A stretch of DNA of 35,392 nucleotides from Rhodospirillaceae bacterium (lineage in GTDB: Bacteria; Pseudomonadota; Alphaproteobacteria; UBA6615). The DNA is taken from assembly GCA_018702955.1 (NCBI GenBank), contig JABJEK010000067.1, positions 1 to 35,392 on the forward strand, given 5' to 3'. Under the pieces are notes generated by a model. The model searched no databases and had not been told where the DNA came from. It worked only from the letters and a program-made list of their open reading frames with translations. This document shows, piece by piece, positions 1 to 7,464 of this stretch (the stretch's first letter is position 1; every line of letters starts with the position of its first letter). A program made the position numbers and the translations under genes.

Positions 1-131
1 ATGTTGATGTTCTCGCGCTCATGCGCGGGCATGCGCATGTCCAGGAACGCCAGGGGCGAACCACGCATCTCGGAGGCCCGCGAAACATTGTTCGCCAGCA
101 TCTCGTCGCGACTTACGAAGGGCACATCCAT
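1..131 (-). CDS. Cupin-domain protein, N-terminal part (cut by window edge)
   Basis: Only the first 43 codons are inside the window; the gene runs off the left edge. The peptide starts MDVPFVSRDEML and continues to AHERENIN. It aligns closely with the start of the complete cupin protein at 10867-11421 (MDTPKVSAADM through GHEREIVN), so the two are paralogues. ATG at 131 was chosen because a purine-rich GGAGAGAGACGGA precedes it; an in-frame ATG at 146 is possible. The gap to the acyl-CoA dehydrogenase stop is 40 bases on the same strand, so it is probably the third gene of that operon. The metal-binding cupin motif itself is outside the window, so the family call rests on the paralogue. Confidence 0.7.
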   Translation of the reverse strand, partial: MDVPFVSRDEMLANNVSRASEMRGSPLAFLDMRMPAHERENIN

Positions 132-171
132 TCCGTCTCTCTCCATTGCCTTTTCGGACCGCAGGTCGGTA

Positions 172-1416
172 CTACCGGCCCTTTGCCGCCAGCTCGACGC
201 GTCGGCTGTAGCGCGGGTCGCCGCGCTTGATGGTATCCAGCATCCGTGACGCCTTGAGCAGCAGCACATCGTTGGTACCGTCGGAATGCACGAAGCTGAG
301 CCCGTCACGCAACAGCTTTTCGATCGGGTTTTTCTTCATATAGCCGGTGGCGGCCCACAGCTCGAAAGCCTCCATCAGCACCTTCACCGAATTTTCCGCC
401 GCGTTCACCTTACACAGTGAAGCCGCGGCCGCATCGGGCGTGCCGCTGTTGGCCGTCCAGCCGGAATACCAGAGATAGAAGCGCGCGGACTCAAGCAGCA
501 TGTGCATGCGCGCCAGCCGCTGCGACTGGATCTGGTGTTCGAAGATCGGCTTACCGCCCTGCACCCTCTGTTTGGCGTATTGCAGGGTCACGTCATAGGC
601 GCGCTGGGCGACACCCAACACGGTCGCACCCGCCTGAATGTTGGATCCGAACCGCGTCAGCAGGGCCCCCAGCTCGCCGAGTGCACCATTAGGCGTCCCC
701 ATCACATCGGCCTGCGGAATCTCGACATTGTCAAAGACCATCGTGCCGTTCGCAACGTTGCGCTGGCCGAGCTTGTCCCAGATTTCGGTCACGGAATAGC
801 CGGGCGTATCGGAGGTCAGCAGGAACCCGGTCATGCTCTTGAGCGGCGCTTTACGCATATCCGTGCGCGCCATCACATAGATGACTTTCGCCAGCCCGCC
901 GTTCGAGATGTAGCGCTTTTCGCCATTGAGCACCCATTTATCGCCGCGCTTCTTGGCGGTCATGCGCACGCCGCCATCGGGCTTGTTGTAGGGCAGGATT
1001 GAATCGCTGCCGGACAGGGGCTCGGTCGCCGCCGCGGCCAGCAGGCATGTCGGATCGTCTATCACCAGGGGCAGCCATTTCTTGCGCTGCCGGGCCGTCG
1101 TCAGATGGCTGATCATGGTCATGATCTTCCACGTCTGATCGAATGCCACCGCGATACCCAGGTCGCCGTAGGCAAGATTCTCGCCGACCATCGACAAAGT
1201 CATCACGTCGGCACCACCGCCGCCATACTCCTTGGGCACAGACAAAGTACGCAGTCCCAGCTTGTCGGCCTTGCGGATGATATCCCAGTTGAAGGACTTG
1301 GCCGGATCCGGCTCGCGATCGCCCACTTCGGCGACGGGAATGATTTCCTCGATCGCGAACTTCCGGGCCTTGTCGCGCAGGGCGAGTTGACGCTTCGTCA
1401 GTGAAAATTCGACCAT
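172..1416 (-). CDS. Acyl-CoA dehydrogenase family flavoprotein
   Basis: A 414-residue protein of normal length for the acyl-CoA dehydrogenase family, which oxidises acyl-CoA thioesters at the alpha-beta bond with FAD and passes electrons to ETF. The N-terminal helical domain is followed by the middle beta domain (ATEPLSGSD near residue 130, the usual flavin-contacting region) and a C-terminal helical domain. At the position of the usual catalytic Glu (YEGT in MCAD) it has HSDGTNDV, placing Asp379 there. Asp in the active site is known for some alicyclic acyl-CoA dehydrogenases, so substrate cannot be named. ATG 1416 has a GGAG Shine-Dalgarno. It lies 25 bases after the alcohol dehydrogenase stop on the same strand, so the two are likely co-transcribed and act in one degradation route. 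Confidence 0.9.
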   Translation of the reverse strand: MVEFSLTKRQLALRDKARKFAIEEIIPVAEVGDREPDPAKSFNWDIIRKADKLGLRTLSVPKEYGGGGADVMTLSMVGENLAYGDLGIAVAFDQTWKIMTMISHLTTARQRKKWLPLVIDDPTCLLAAAATEPLSGSDSILPYNKPDGGVRMTAKKRGDKWVLNGEKRYISNGGLAKVIYVMARTDMRKAPLKSMTGFLLTSDTPGYSVTEIWDKLGQRNVANGTMVFDNVEIPQADVMGTPNGALGELGALLTRFGSNIQAGATVLGVAQRAYDVTLQYAKQRVQGGKPIFEHQIQSQRLARMHMLLESARFYLWYSGWTANSGTPDAAAASLCKVNAAENSVKVLMEAFELWAATGYMKKNPIEKLLRDGLSFVHSDGTNDVLLLKASRMLDTIKRGDPRYSRRVELAAKGR

Positions 1417-1441
1417 TATTTATCTCCGTGAATACTCTTTG

Positions 1442-2470
1442 CTAGTCGTCGTAGGTCAGCGCGCCGCGCCCCAGAAGGGTCTCGGCCTGCAAGTCCTCGA
1501 ACAGGGTCTCGACCTCTGTGAAGTGCACGCGCTTGCCAACCGCCGACTTGATCGTTCCCTTGGCCATGACCTCCATGGTTTCCATGAGTTCGGTCCGGGT
1601 CGAATGGCGCGAACCGGTCACGATTTTCTCGCCAATCAGCAAGTCGATGGGGTTGATCTCGACATTGCCCGGCTTGGCACCGATCACCACCGCGCGCCCC
1701 GCCGTCGTCAGCGCGGCAATGGCTGCTGTAAACGTCTCGGATGCACCCACATAGTCAACGGACGCCTCGACACCCTTGCCGTCAGTCAGTTTGCGGGCCG
1801 CCTCGGCAATATCATCGACCGCGCGCACGTTGATGACCTCGTCCGCACCCCATTGCCGCGCATAATCCAGCTTCTCATCGGAAATATCCGCCGCGATGAC
1901 CCGGGCACCGAACGCCTTGGCGACTTGGATACCGTGGACACCCACGCCCCCACCCGCGCCGATCAGAAGCACATCGTCATGGGGTGAAATTTGCGCGCGT
2001 TCGCGCATGCAATGCCAGTTGGTGTTGACCGCATCGGCCGCAATGGCCGCACCCTCATAGTCGAGGCCTTCCGGAATCGGCAGGAAATTGCCGGCCGGCA
2101 GGACCACATAATCCGCATAGCCGCCATCGACATGGACTCCGACATAGCCGCCATGGTTCTCACACAGGGTCTCGCGACCCCCATGGCACCAGCGGCAGTA
2201 TCCGCAGTTCAGATAAAAATAGACCGCACAGCGGTCGCCCGGCTTGACGTTGGTCACGCCCTCGCCGACGGCAACGATATCGCCGCCGAGCTCGTGCCCC
2301 ATGACCCGCGGCGCCTCGCCGCCGAACACCCCGGTGCGCATGGTCACGAGGGTCAGGCCGACCCCCGCCGCACGCACCTTGAGCACCGCTTCGCCGGGTC
2401 CCGGTTCCGGATCGGGACGTTCCTCTAGTGTGAAGGGCTGTCCCCACTCTTTGACGACCATCGCGCGCAT
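1442..2470 (-). CDS. Zinc-type alcohol dehydrogenase-like oxidoreductase (MDR)
   Basis: A 342-residue medium-chain dehydrogenase/reductase. It has the GroES-like domain with GHELGG, the structural-zinc lobe CGYCRWCHGGRETLC with all four Cys, and a Rossmann fold with GAGGGVG. The first catalytic zinc ligand (Cys in the usual GVC-x-T/S-D motif) is absent: the sequence reads GVGLTLVTM. Catalytic zinc may therefore be lost or differently bound, and the reaction is uncertain. The frame is open to 2530, but ATG 2470 is preferred because GGGAG lies about 9 bases upstream and the extra 20 residues are charged and unlike the family. It is the first gene of the minus-strand set with the acyl-CoA dehydrogenase and a cupin, which suggests oxidation of an alcohol-derived or CoA-linked substrate. 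Confidence 0.88.
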   Translation of the reverse strand: MRAMVVKEWGQPFTLEERPDPEPGPGEAVLKVRAAGVGLTLVTMRTGVFGGEAPRVMGHELGGDIVAVGEGVTNVKPGDRCAVYFYLNCGYCRWCHGGRETLCENHGGYVGVHVDGGYADYVVLPAGNFLPIPEGLDYEGAAIAADAVNTNWHCMRERAQISPHDDVLLIGAGGGVGVHGIQVAKAFGARVIAADISDEKLDYARQWGADEVINVRAVDDIAEAARKLTDGKGVEASVDYVGASETFTAAIAALTTAGRAVVIGAKPGNVEINPIDLLIGEKIVTGSRHSTRTELMETMEVMAKGTIKSAVGKRVHFTEVETLFEDLQAETLLGRGALTYDD

Positions 2471-2634
2471 GGCGTCGTCTCCCGCTAAATCATCCACCTT
2501 GCGCGCCTCTCGTCGGGCGCGCTTGGACAAACGCTAGCAGGTTTTGACGGGGCATGCACAAGCCGCGAGCGCGGAACTTGCCTGCGCGTTTGCGCTTTTC
2601 ACATGGGTGAAATTCGGCCCGCTGAGCGGCGAAC

Positions 2635-2660
2635 AAACGCCGCCTGTGAGCCGGCGGTTT
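2635..2660 (-). terminator. Possible weak terminator after dksA
   Basis: Immediately after the dksA stop, the minus strand reads CCGCC, an 8-base loop and GGCGG, then GTTTGTT. The stem is short and the T-tract broken, so this is a weak call. Confidence 0.35.
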
Positions 2661-3080
2661 CTACTCGTCGCGGTGGGTCTTTTCCATCCGCTCGTGGCGC
2701 TCCTGGGCCTCGATGCTCATGGTCGCGATCGGCCGCGCTATCAATCTCCCGACGCCGATGGGCTCGCCGGTATCCTCGCAATAGCCGTACTCCCCAACCT
2801 CGATGCGGCGCAGGGCGGCATCGATCTTGGAGATCAGCTTGCGTTCCCGGTCGCGGGTGCGCAGCTCAAGCGAGCGCTCGCTTTCCTGCGAGGCACGATC
2901 GGCGATATCTGGCTCCTGAACGCTGGTCGTTTGCATGTTCTGGAGGGTCACGCCGGATTCACGAAGCAACTCCTCGCGCCACGCGGTCAGGCGCTGACGA
3001 AAGAACTCCTCCATCATCGGATTCATGAAGGCTTCTTTGTCGGTCGGCGTGTAGTCCGGCGAAAGCATATTTGACGACAT
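2661..3080 (-). CDS. dksA: RNA polymerase-binding transcription factor DksA
   Basis: A 139-residue DksA/TraR family protein. DksA enters the RNA polymerase secondary channel and acts with ppGpp in the stringent response. The coiled-coil region carries the tip motif DIADRAS, and the family block SLELRTRDRERKLISKID follows. In the zinc-finger region only the first of four Cys remains (GYCEDTGEPIG, then ATMSIEAQERHE), the non-classical form usual in Alphaproteobacteria, so no four-Cys zinc site is expected. The frame is open to 3164, but ATG 3080 has AGGGGA upstream and gives the family's normal N-terminus. In related genomes dksA sits near flagellar genes; here its upstream neighbour is the fliX relic, consistent with an original flagellar-locus position. 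Confidence 0.93.
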   Translation of the reverse strand: MSSNMLSPDYTPTDKEAFMNPMMEEFFRQRLTAWREELLRESGVTLQNMQTTSVQEPDIADRASQESERSLELRTRDRERKLISKIDAALRRIEVGEYGYCEDTGEPIGVGRLIARPIATMSIEAQERHERMEKTHRDE

Positions 3081-3164
3081 GCGGCACTCTTCCCCTGCAA
3101 CGCTGATTTGGATCGTCAGGCGATTTTGCGCGCGGAATATATGCGTGAGACCCTGTTGCGGCAA

Positions 3165-3195
3165 GTACCGTCGCGTGACGAATTTGTGACGGTAC
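3165..3195. repeat. Inverted repeat upstream of dksA
   Basis: GTACCGTC at 3165-3172 and GACGGTAC at 3188-3195 form 8-base perfect arms around 15 bases. It lies 85-115 bases before the dksA start, so it could be an operator or leader hairpin. No known regulator site was recognised. The rest of 3081-3305 shows no coding signal. Confidence 0.4.
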
Positions 3196-3305
3196 GGATT
3201 GCGAACACACCCACGCGGGACTGAAAGGCGACAATTGGGGATTTCTGCCTGGCCCGATGTAGGGAAACTGGCCTCGAAGAACGGAAATTACACCCGTCCA
3301 CAGAC

Positions 3306-3497
3306 CTAGTTCATGGAAAGTTTTGCCAGCTCCACGCGCGCGCGCAGCTCGATTTCGTCAAACAGGGCCGCGAGGTGGGGTTCCACCCCTACCGAACGGC
3401 CCTAGGCCAGGCGATTGACGATATTCTGCAGGGGCGCGCCGGAGATTCCACCCGTCAGTATGCCGACGCGAATGCGGTCCAACTGATCCAGCAAGGG
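3306..3497 (-). pseudogene. fliX: fliX C-terminal fragment with internal stop
   Basis: The minus-strand frame reads [16 protein letters not shown], then a TAG at 3402-3404, then GRSVGVEPHLAALFDEIE and LRARVELAKLSMN before the natural stop. This matches the end of FliX, the alphaproteobacterial class II flagellar assembly regulator, whose last residues are typically a DEIELRA-VELAKL block. Only about the last 63 codons survive and no start is present. The 5' side ends at 3493-3497, where it abuts the ctrA fragment on the other strand. FliX normally couples flagellar assembly to FlbD-dependent transcription, and this copy cannot do so. Identification is by recalled family sequence, not a database search. 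Confidence 0.75.
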
Positions 3498-3717
3498 CAC
3501 GACCCTGACGAAGGAAATGTTCCTGAACCACCTTTATGGCGGAATGGACGAGCCCGAGCTCAAGATCATCGGCGTGTTCGTCTGCAGGCTGCGCAAAAAG
3601 CTGTCGACTGCCACCGAAGGCGACAATTACATCGAAACGGTCTGGGGGCGCGGCTATGTGCTCCGTGACCCGGTCGAAGAACCCGAAACGAAGAAGACCA
3701 AGGCGAAAGCCGCCTAG
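3493..3717 (+). pseudogene. ctrA: ctrA 3' fragment (C-terminal DNA-binding domain only)
   Basis: The frame reads [20 protein letters not shown], then [17 protein letters not shown] and [15 protein letters not shown]. This is the winged-helix end of CtrA, the master cell-cycle response regulator of Alphaproteobacteria. About 75 of roughly 235 residues remain; the receiver domain with its phospho-Asp and the first part of the effector domain are missing. Upstream in the same frame is a TGA within 10 bases, so there is no in-frame continuation. The normally conserved IDVF block reads IGVF. An internal ATG at 3517 opens a 66-codon ORF, but no full DNA-binding domain results. A strong hairpin terminator directly follows, apparently kept from the original gene. 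An intact ctrA elsewhere in the genome cannot be excluded. Confidence 0.88.
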
Positions 3718-3739
3718 GCCCGTCTCTCAAAAGGGTTCA

Positions 3740-3766
3740 AAACGGCCGGCATTTTGCCGGCCGTTT
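3740..3766 (+). terminator. Strong hairpin terminator after the ctrA fragment
   Basis: AACGGCCGGCA at 3741-3751 and TGCCGGCCGTT at 3755-3765 pair perfectly around a TTT loop, and one more A-T pair extends the stem. The plus strand continues TCTATTT. Flanking T-rich sequence on both strands would let it serve the convergent ctrA and chpT relics. Confidence 0.85.
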
Positions 3767-3782
3767 CTATTTGGGGTGCCGC

Positions 3783-4321
3783 TTAGAGTGCGACCGGCAG
3801 CTGTGCGGTGAAATTCACGCGATCGTCCGTGGCCGAAACAGCGACATCGACCGACAGGCGCTGGCGCCATCCCCCGCCGCGATAATCTCCACGGTCATGT
3901 TAGGCCCAACCTGCACCGTGAGCGTGCCGCCACGCGGCAGACATTCACCGGCCATCAGCGCGATACAAAGCAACAACTTGACCGCGCCCGCCCCCGGCAT
4001 TGCGCCGGCAGTCGCGTCATCTATCACGGCCTCGGTTCGCTAATTGACACAAACCGGTGCAATGAGGTTTTGGCCGTCCGCCAGTGGTACATTGGTGCCC
4101 GAGCCGGCATTCCCATAGGCGATCCGGAAGAACAGCAACTTGTCGGATGCCGTGCGCGCGCTGCTCGTGATCAGCGCCATACTCTCGCCGTCCGGATCGT
4201 CGCCGAACTCGGTCATCAATTCGATGCCGCTGTTCACCGCACCCACGGGACTGATGAGGTCGTGACACAGGCGCGATGCGAGAAGTTCCGCCACCCGCAA
4301 TTCAATTGTCGGTTCCATCAT
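3783..4321 (-). pseudogene. chpT: chpT, histidine phosphotransferase, broken by a nonsense codon and a frameshift
   Basis: The first part reads MMEPTIELRVAELLASRLCH, then DLISPVGAVNSGIEL and KLLFFRIAYGNAGSG, the dimerisation/phospho-His region of ChpT with the acceptor His in LCHDL. A TAG at 4040-4042 interrupts it. The same frame resumes with AGAVKLLLCIALMAGE and CLPRGGTLTVQVG, a typical ChpT segment, and ends early at 3815. In another frame the expected C-terminus, RLSVDVAVSATDDRVNFTAQ then LPVAL, runs to a TAA at 3783. One nonsense codon plus a frameshift, probably with a deletion, therefore separates the parts. ChpT relays phosphate from CckA to CtrA and CpdR; this copy should be inactive. 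A good ribosome site (GAGGA) still precedes the ATG. Confidence 0.87.
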
Positions 4322-4439
4322 TGGTCCTCGATTATCTACCAGGTCCACCGTGCGGTTGACCCCAGCCACGAGGAGCAATCTAATGCGATTCTCCCGCCCT
4401 ACCCCGATCACCCCGTCAACTTCGAGCAGCTGGCCGATC

Positions 4440-6128
4440 ATGAGTGAGCAGACGCCGCACGACTTCCATCATCCCGGCAGCGGGCGCCGCAAGGCACCTT
4501 CCTACCCGAAGGGCCGCCAGGTCGACCCCGATGCGGTCACGGAAGTGCGCGCACTTCTCGGCGATACACCGCTACGTCGCGACCTTCTTATAGAGTATCT
4601 GCATGTGATCCAGGACGCCCATCACGGCCTGTTGCCGCGCCATCTGGCCGCGCTGGCCGACCTGATGAAACTGTCCCTGGTCGAAGTTTATGAAGTGGCG
4701 ACCTTTTACGCCCATTTCGATGTCGCGACCGACGACGACGTGGAAATGCCGGCGCTGACCATACGTGTGTGCGACAGCTTGCCCTGCATGCAGGCCGGGT
4801 CGGATCAGTTACTGACCGCACTTGAGGCCGGTACGGCAGACGATGTGCGCGTCGTTCGCGCACCGTGCATGGGTCGCTGCGACCACGCGCCCGTCGCCGA
4901 AGTCGGCCATCGGCATATCGACTTCGCGATACCGGAAAGCGTCACCGCGGCCGCCTCTGCGGGTGAAATCCAGGCCCATATCGAGCCCTACCAGACCCTC
5001 GACGTGGCCCTGAAGCGCGGCGCCTATGCCATCTTCCAGTCTTGCGTTTCGGACAACAGAACCTACGAGACAGTGCATGCTGCCCTCGAGAGGGCCGATT
5101 TGCGCGGCATGGGCGGCGCCGGATTCCCCGTGGCGCGGAAATGGGATTTCGTGCGTGCCGAAGACGGCGCACGCACGGTGGTGATCAACGCCGATGAGGG
5201 CGAGCCGGGCACCTTTAAGGACCGTCAGTTTCTTGAGCGCTCGCCGCATGCGATTCTCGAAGGTGCGCTCATTGCCGCCTGGGCGGTCGATGCTGAATCC
5301 CTCTGGATCTATCTGCGCGACGAGTATCCCGCCGCGCGCGAAATTCTCCTGCGCGAGATCGCAGCCATCGAGGAAGCGGGCATCATCGGACCGGGCTATA
5401 TCCAGCTCCGCCGCGGCGCGGGCGCGTATATCTGCGGCGAGGAAAGCGCGCTGATCGAATCCATCGAGGGCAAGCGCGGGTTGCCGCGTCACCGACCTCC
5501 CTACGTGGCGCAGAACGGTGTCTTCGGACAGCCGACCCTGGTGCACAATGTGGAAACGGTCTTCTGGATCCGTGAGATTCTGGAGTCCGGGACTGACTGG
5601 TACAAGGACCAGGGTCGCCTCGGTTATGCCGGGGTGCGGGCCTACTCCGTCTCGGGCCGGGTCAGGATTCCGGGCGTCAAGATCGCGCCCAACGGCATCA
5701 CCCTCAACGAGCTGATTGACGAATATTGCGATGGCATGGCCGACGGCCACGAACTTCGCGCCTACCTGCCCGGCGGCGCGTCGGGCGGCATCCTGCCCGC
5801 AGCCATGGCCGATCTACCACTGGCATTCGGATCGCTCGAGGAACATGGCGCGTTTGTCGGCTCCGGTGCGGTGGTGGTGCTGTCGCAAGAAGACGATGTC
5901 CGCGCAGCCGCACTCAACCTGACGCAGTTCTTCGAGGATGAAAGCTGCGGCCAGTGCACGCCGTGTCGGGTCGGCTGTGAGAAGGCGGTCAAGCTGATGC
6001 AGACCGGAGAATGGGACGCCGGCTTGCTCGGAGAATTATCCCAAACCATGCGCGACGCCTCGATTTGCGGGCTCGGTCAGGCCGCCCCGAACCCGATGGA
6101 AAGCGTGCTGAAGTATTTCCCTGACTAG
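4440..6128 (+). CDS. fdh1B: NAD-dependent formate dehydrogenase beta subunit (fused NuoE/NuoF-like)
   Basis: A 562-residue diaphorase subunit that takes electrons from the molybdo/tungsto subunit and reduces NAD. Residues 1-180 are NuoE/FdsG-like, with a [2Fe-2S] set Cys111, Cys116, Cys143 and Cys147. Residues 180-562 are NuoF/FdsB-like, with the nucleotide/FMN loop GMGGAGFP (223-230), NADEGEPGTFKD, GAGAYICGEESAL and the [4Fe-4S] motif SCGQCTPCR (Cys503, 506, 509) plus Cys543. This fusion and length match the beta subunit of the two-subunit FDH1 type. ATG 4440 fits the family N-terminus. An in-frame ATG at 4383 has a better Shine-Dalgarno (GAGGAG) and would add 19 residues. The alpha subunit lies 1.8 kb downstream, not adjacent. 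Confidence 0.92.
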   Translation: MSEQTPHDFHHPGSGRRKAPSYPKGRQVDPDAVTEVRALLGDTPLRRDLLIEYLHVIQDAHHGLLPRHLAALADLMKLSLVEVYEVATFYAHFDVATDDDVEMPALTIRVCDSLPCMQAGSDQLLTALEAGTADDVRVVRAPCMGRCDHAPVAEVGHRHIDFAIPESVTAAASAGEIQAHIEPYQTLDVALKRGAYAIFQSCVSDNRTYETVHAALERADLRGMGGAGFPVARKWDFVRAEDGARTVVINADEGEPGTFKDRQFLERSPHAILEGALIAAWAVDAESLWIYLRDEYPAAREILLREIAAIEEAGIIGPGYIQLRRGAGAYICGEESALIESIEGKRGLPRHRPPYVAQNGVFGQPTLVHNVETVFWIREILESGTDWYKDQGRLGYAGVRAYSVSGRVRIPGVKIAPNGITLNELIDEYCDGMADGHELRAYLPGGASGGILPAAMADLPLAFGSLEEHGAFVGSGAVVVLSQEDDVRAAALNLTQFFEDESCGQCTPCRVGCEKAVKLMQTGEWDAGLLGELSQTMRDASICGLGQAAPNPMESVLKYFPD

Positions 6129-6146
6129 CGACGCCGGTTTGAATTC

Positions 6147-6827
6147 CTAACCCCCGAAGACCCAGCGGTAGATTCGCGAGTCATCCTGGTAACCTCCATT
6201 CGCGGCGAAGGGCTCGTTGTTCCAGAACTCCTCCGCGGCGGCCCGGTCCGGCAACTCAAGCATCAGCGCCGTGCCGACATTCACTAGCCCGTCTTCCGAG
6301 CGGAGCGGACCGCGAAAGACGAAGCTGTCCTCATACGTCTCGAAGTAGCTCTCATGAGCATGCAGATGCTTGGCAATAAAATCGCCGGCATCCGTGATCT
6401 TCGAGCCCGTACAAAAATATTGCTGCAGGCCCTTGCGCTGATAATCAGCCGCACGTTTCAGAAAACTGTTCGACCAGCGCCGTATATCGATGCGGTCGTA
6501 GACCCCCGCCGTGCTCAGGGGATCGGCGGCGGCGAAGGATTCGGCGGCGGTGCGGTCTTCGAGCTGGACGAACCAGGTCGTGGCCAGCGTTTCCGTGCCA
6601 TCATCGGAAACGATGTGGCCATAGCCAATCAGTCGCTCACCGAGTGTCCTGGCATATTTCCTCTGCGCCTCGAGATTTACGGCACGCGCATCCGAAGTTT
6701 CGGCCTTGTCCCATGCGAAAATCACCCATTGCGCCGGCTTTTCGCTGTAGTAGCGGCCCAACTCTTCGGCGTTCAGTCCATATCGCGGGTCTCCGGGCAG
6801 ATATTCGCCCACTTCATTCGGTGGCAT
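6147..6827 (-). CDS. Tandem YciI-like domain protein
   Basis: A 226-residue protein with two YciI-like ferredoxin-fold repeats. The first is about residues 32-120, ending DPLSTAGVYDRIDIRRW; the second is about 135-226, ending EPFAANGGYQDDSRIYRW. The YciI fold is a small alpha-beta barrel dimer related to dehalogenase-like and muconolactone isomerase-like proteins. Most members are single-domain and of unknown reaction, so two copies in one chain could form a pseudo-dimer. ATG 6827 has AGGGGAGA upstream. It is transcribed against its neighbours and breaks the formate dehydrogenase locus. Function unknown. Confidence 0.8.
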   Translation of the reverse strand: MPPNEVGEYLPGDPRYGLNAEELGRYYSEKPAQWVIFAWDKAETSDARAVNLEAQRKYARTLGERLIGYGHIVSDDGTETLATTWFVQLEDRTAAESFAAADPLSTAGVYDRIDIRRWSNSFLKRAADYQRKGLQQYFCTGSKITDAGDFIAKHLHAHESYFETYEDSFVFRGPLRSEDGLVNVGTALMLELPDRAAAEEFWNNEPFAANGGYQDDSRIYRWVFGG

Positions 6828-6934
6828 GGATCATCTCCCCTTTGGATCGAGCCATGATCATATCACCGGCAACATGCACGGCGTTTTTTTGTGCGTGTAC
6901 ACGGCAAACAACCCAAGCGAGCGGGGACCGAACC

Positions 6935-7378
6935 ATGCAAAGCGAATACAGATTAAACGACGAACTCTCGACCATCGATTGGTGGACGCTGGGCGACATC
7001 ATGGCGGCGGCGAACCTGTTTGACCGCAAGGCGTTCGATATCGCACGCGCCTTTCACGGCAGCTATGCATCGGTCTTCGTCCACAAGGGCGACGAACTCG
7101 TCGTCACAGCACGCGCGACTTCCGATGGGGTCTACTACGCGACGGTCTTCGATGCGGTGGTCGCGACGGAGCATCAGGGATGCGGCGTCGGGCGGATGCT
7201 GATGGAAGGTCTGTTAGCGAAGCCTCCCTTCGAGCGGGTATTTCTCACGTCGGGCTTCGGCAAGTAGGATTTCTACGCGAAGTTTGGTTGCCTGCGGCAA
7301 ACCAACGCGATGGGACTTTATGAAGGACCGGCGCTGACGAGCGTCGTGCAACGCGGTATTCTAGAGGCGAACGCGTGA
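6935..7378 (+). pseudogene. GNAT-family N-acetyltransferase interrupted by an in-frame TAG
   Basis: The frame from ATG 6935 (GCGGGGA upstream) shows a GNAT fold with the acetyl-CoA loop motif TEHQGCGVGRMLMEGLL. It reaches VFLTSGFGK and meets TAG at 7265-7267. The same frame then continues DFYAKFGCLRQTNAMGLYEG to a TGA at 7376, the expected family C-terminus (a phenylalanine- and glycine-rich end after a DFY helix). The intact product would be about 147 residues; the truncated one is 110 and lacks the last helix and strand. A single change such as GAG to TAG explains it. Substrate unknown. It may be a recent pseudogene, a functional short form or a sequencing error. Confidence 0.7.
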
Positions 7379-7464
7379 TGTCTGCACGCGCTGTTTATTT
7401 CGATCGGGTGCGTGACCGGGCTAGTGCTGGTTCGGTCTTGCACTTTTCAATCCAGAGGTTTCCC

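Noticed and set aside
1991..2428. Long antisense ORFs opposite the alcohol dehydrogenase, and similar ones opposite fdhA and the ankyrin gene.
   Set aside because: They are expected in high-GC DNA, lack ribosome sites and family resemblance, and mirror the codon pattern of the real gene.
4322..4447. Plus-strand reading before the beta subunit (AVDPSHEEQSNAILPPYPDH) looks protein-like and overlaps the ATG at 4440.
   Set aside because: It has no start of its own outside the chpT antisense shadow, matches no family I know, and a second frame here is equally GC3-rich. It may be a truncated upstream gene end, but support is too thin.
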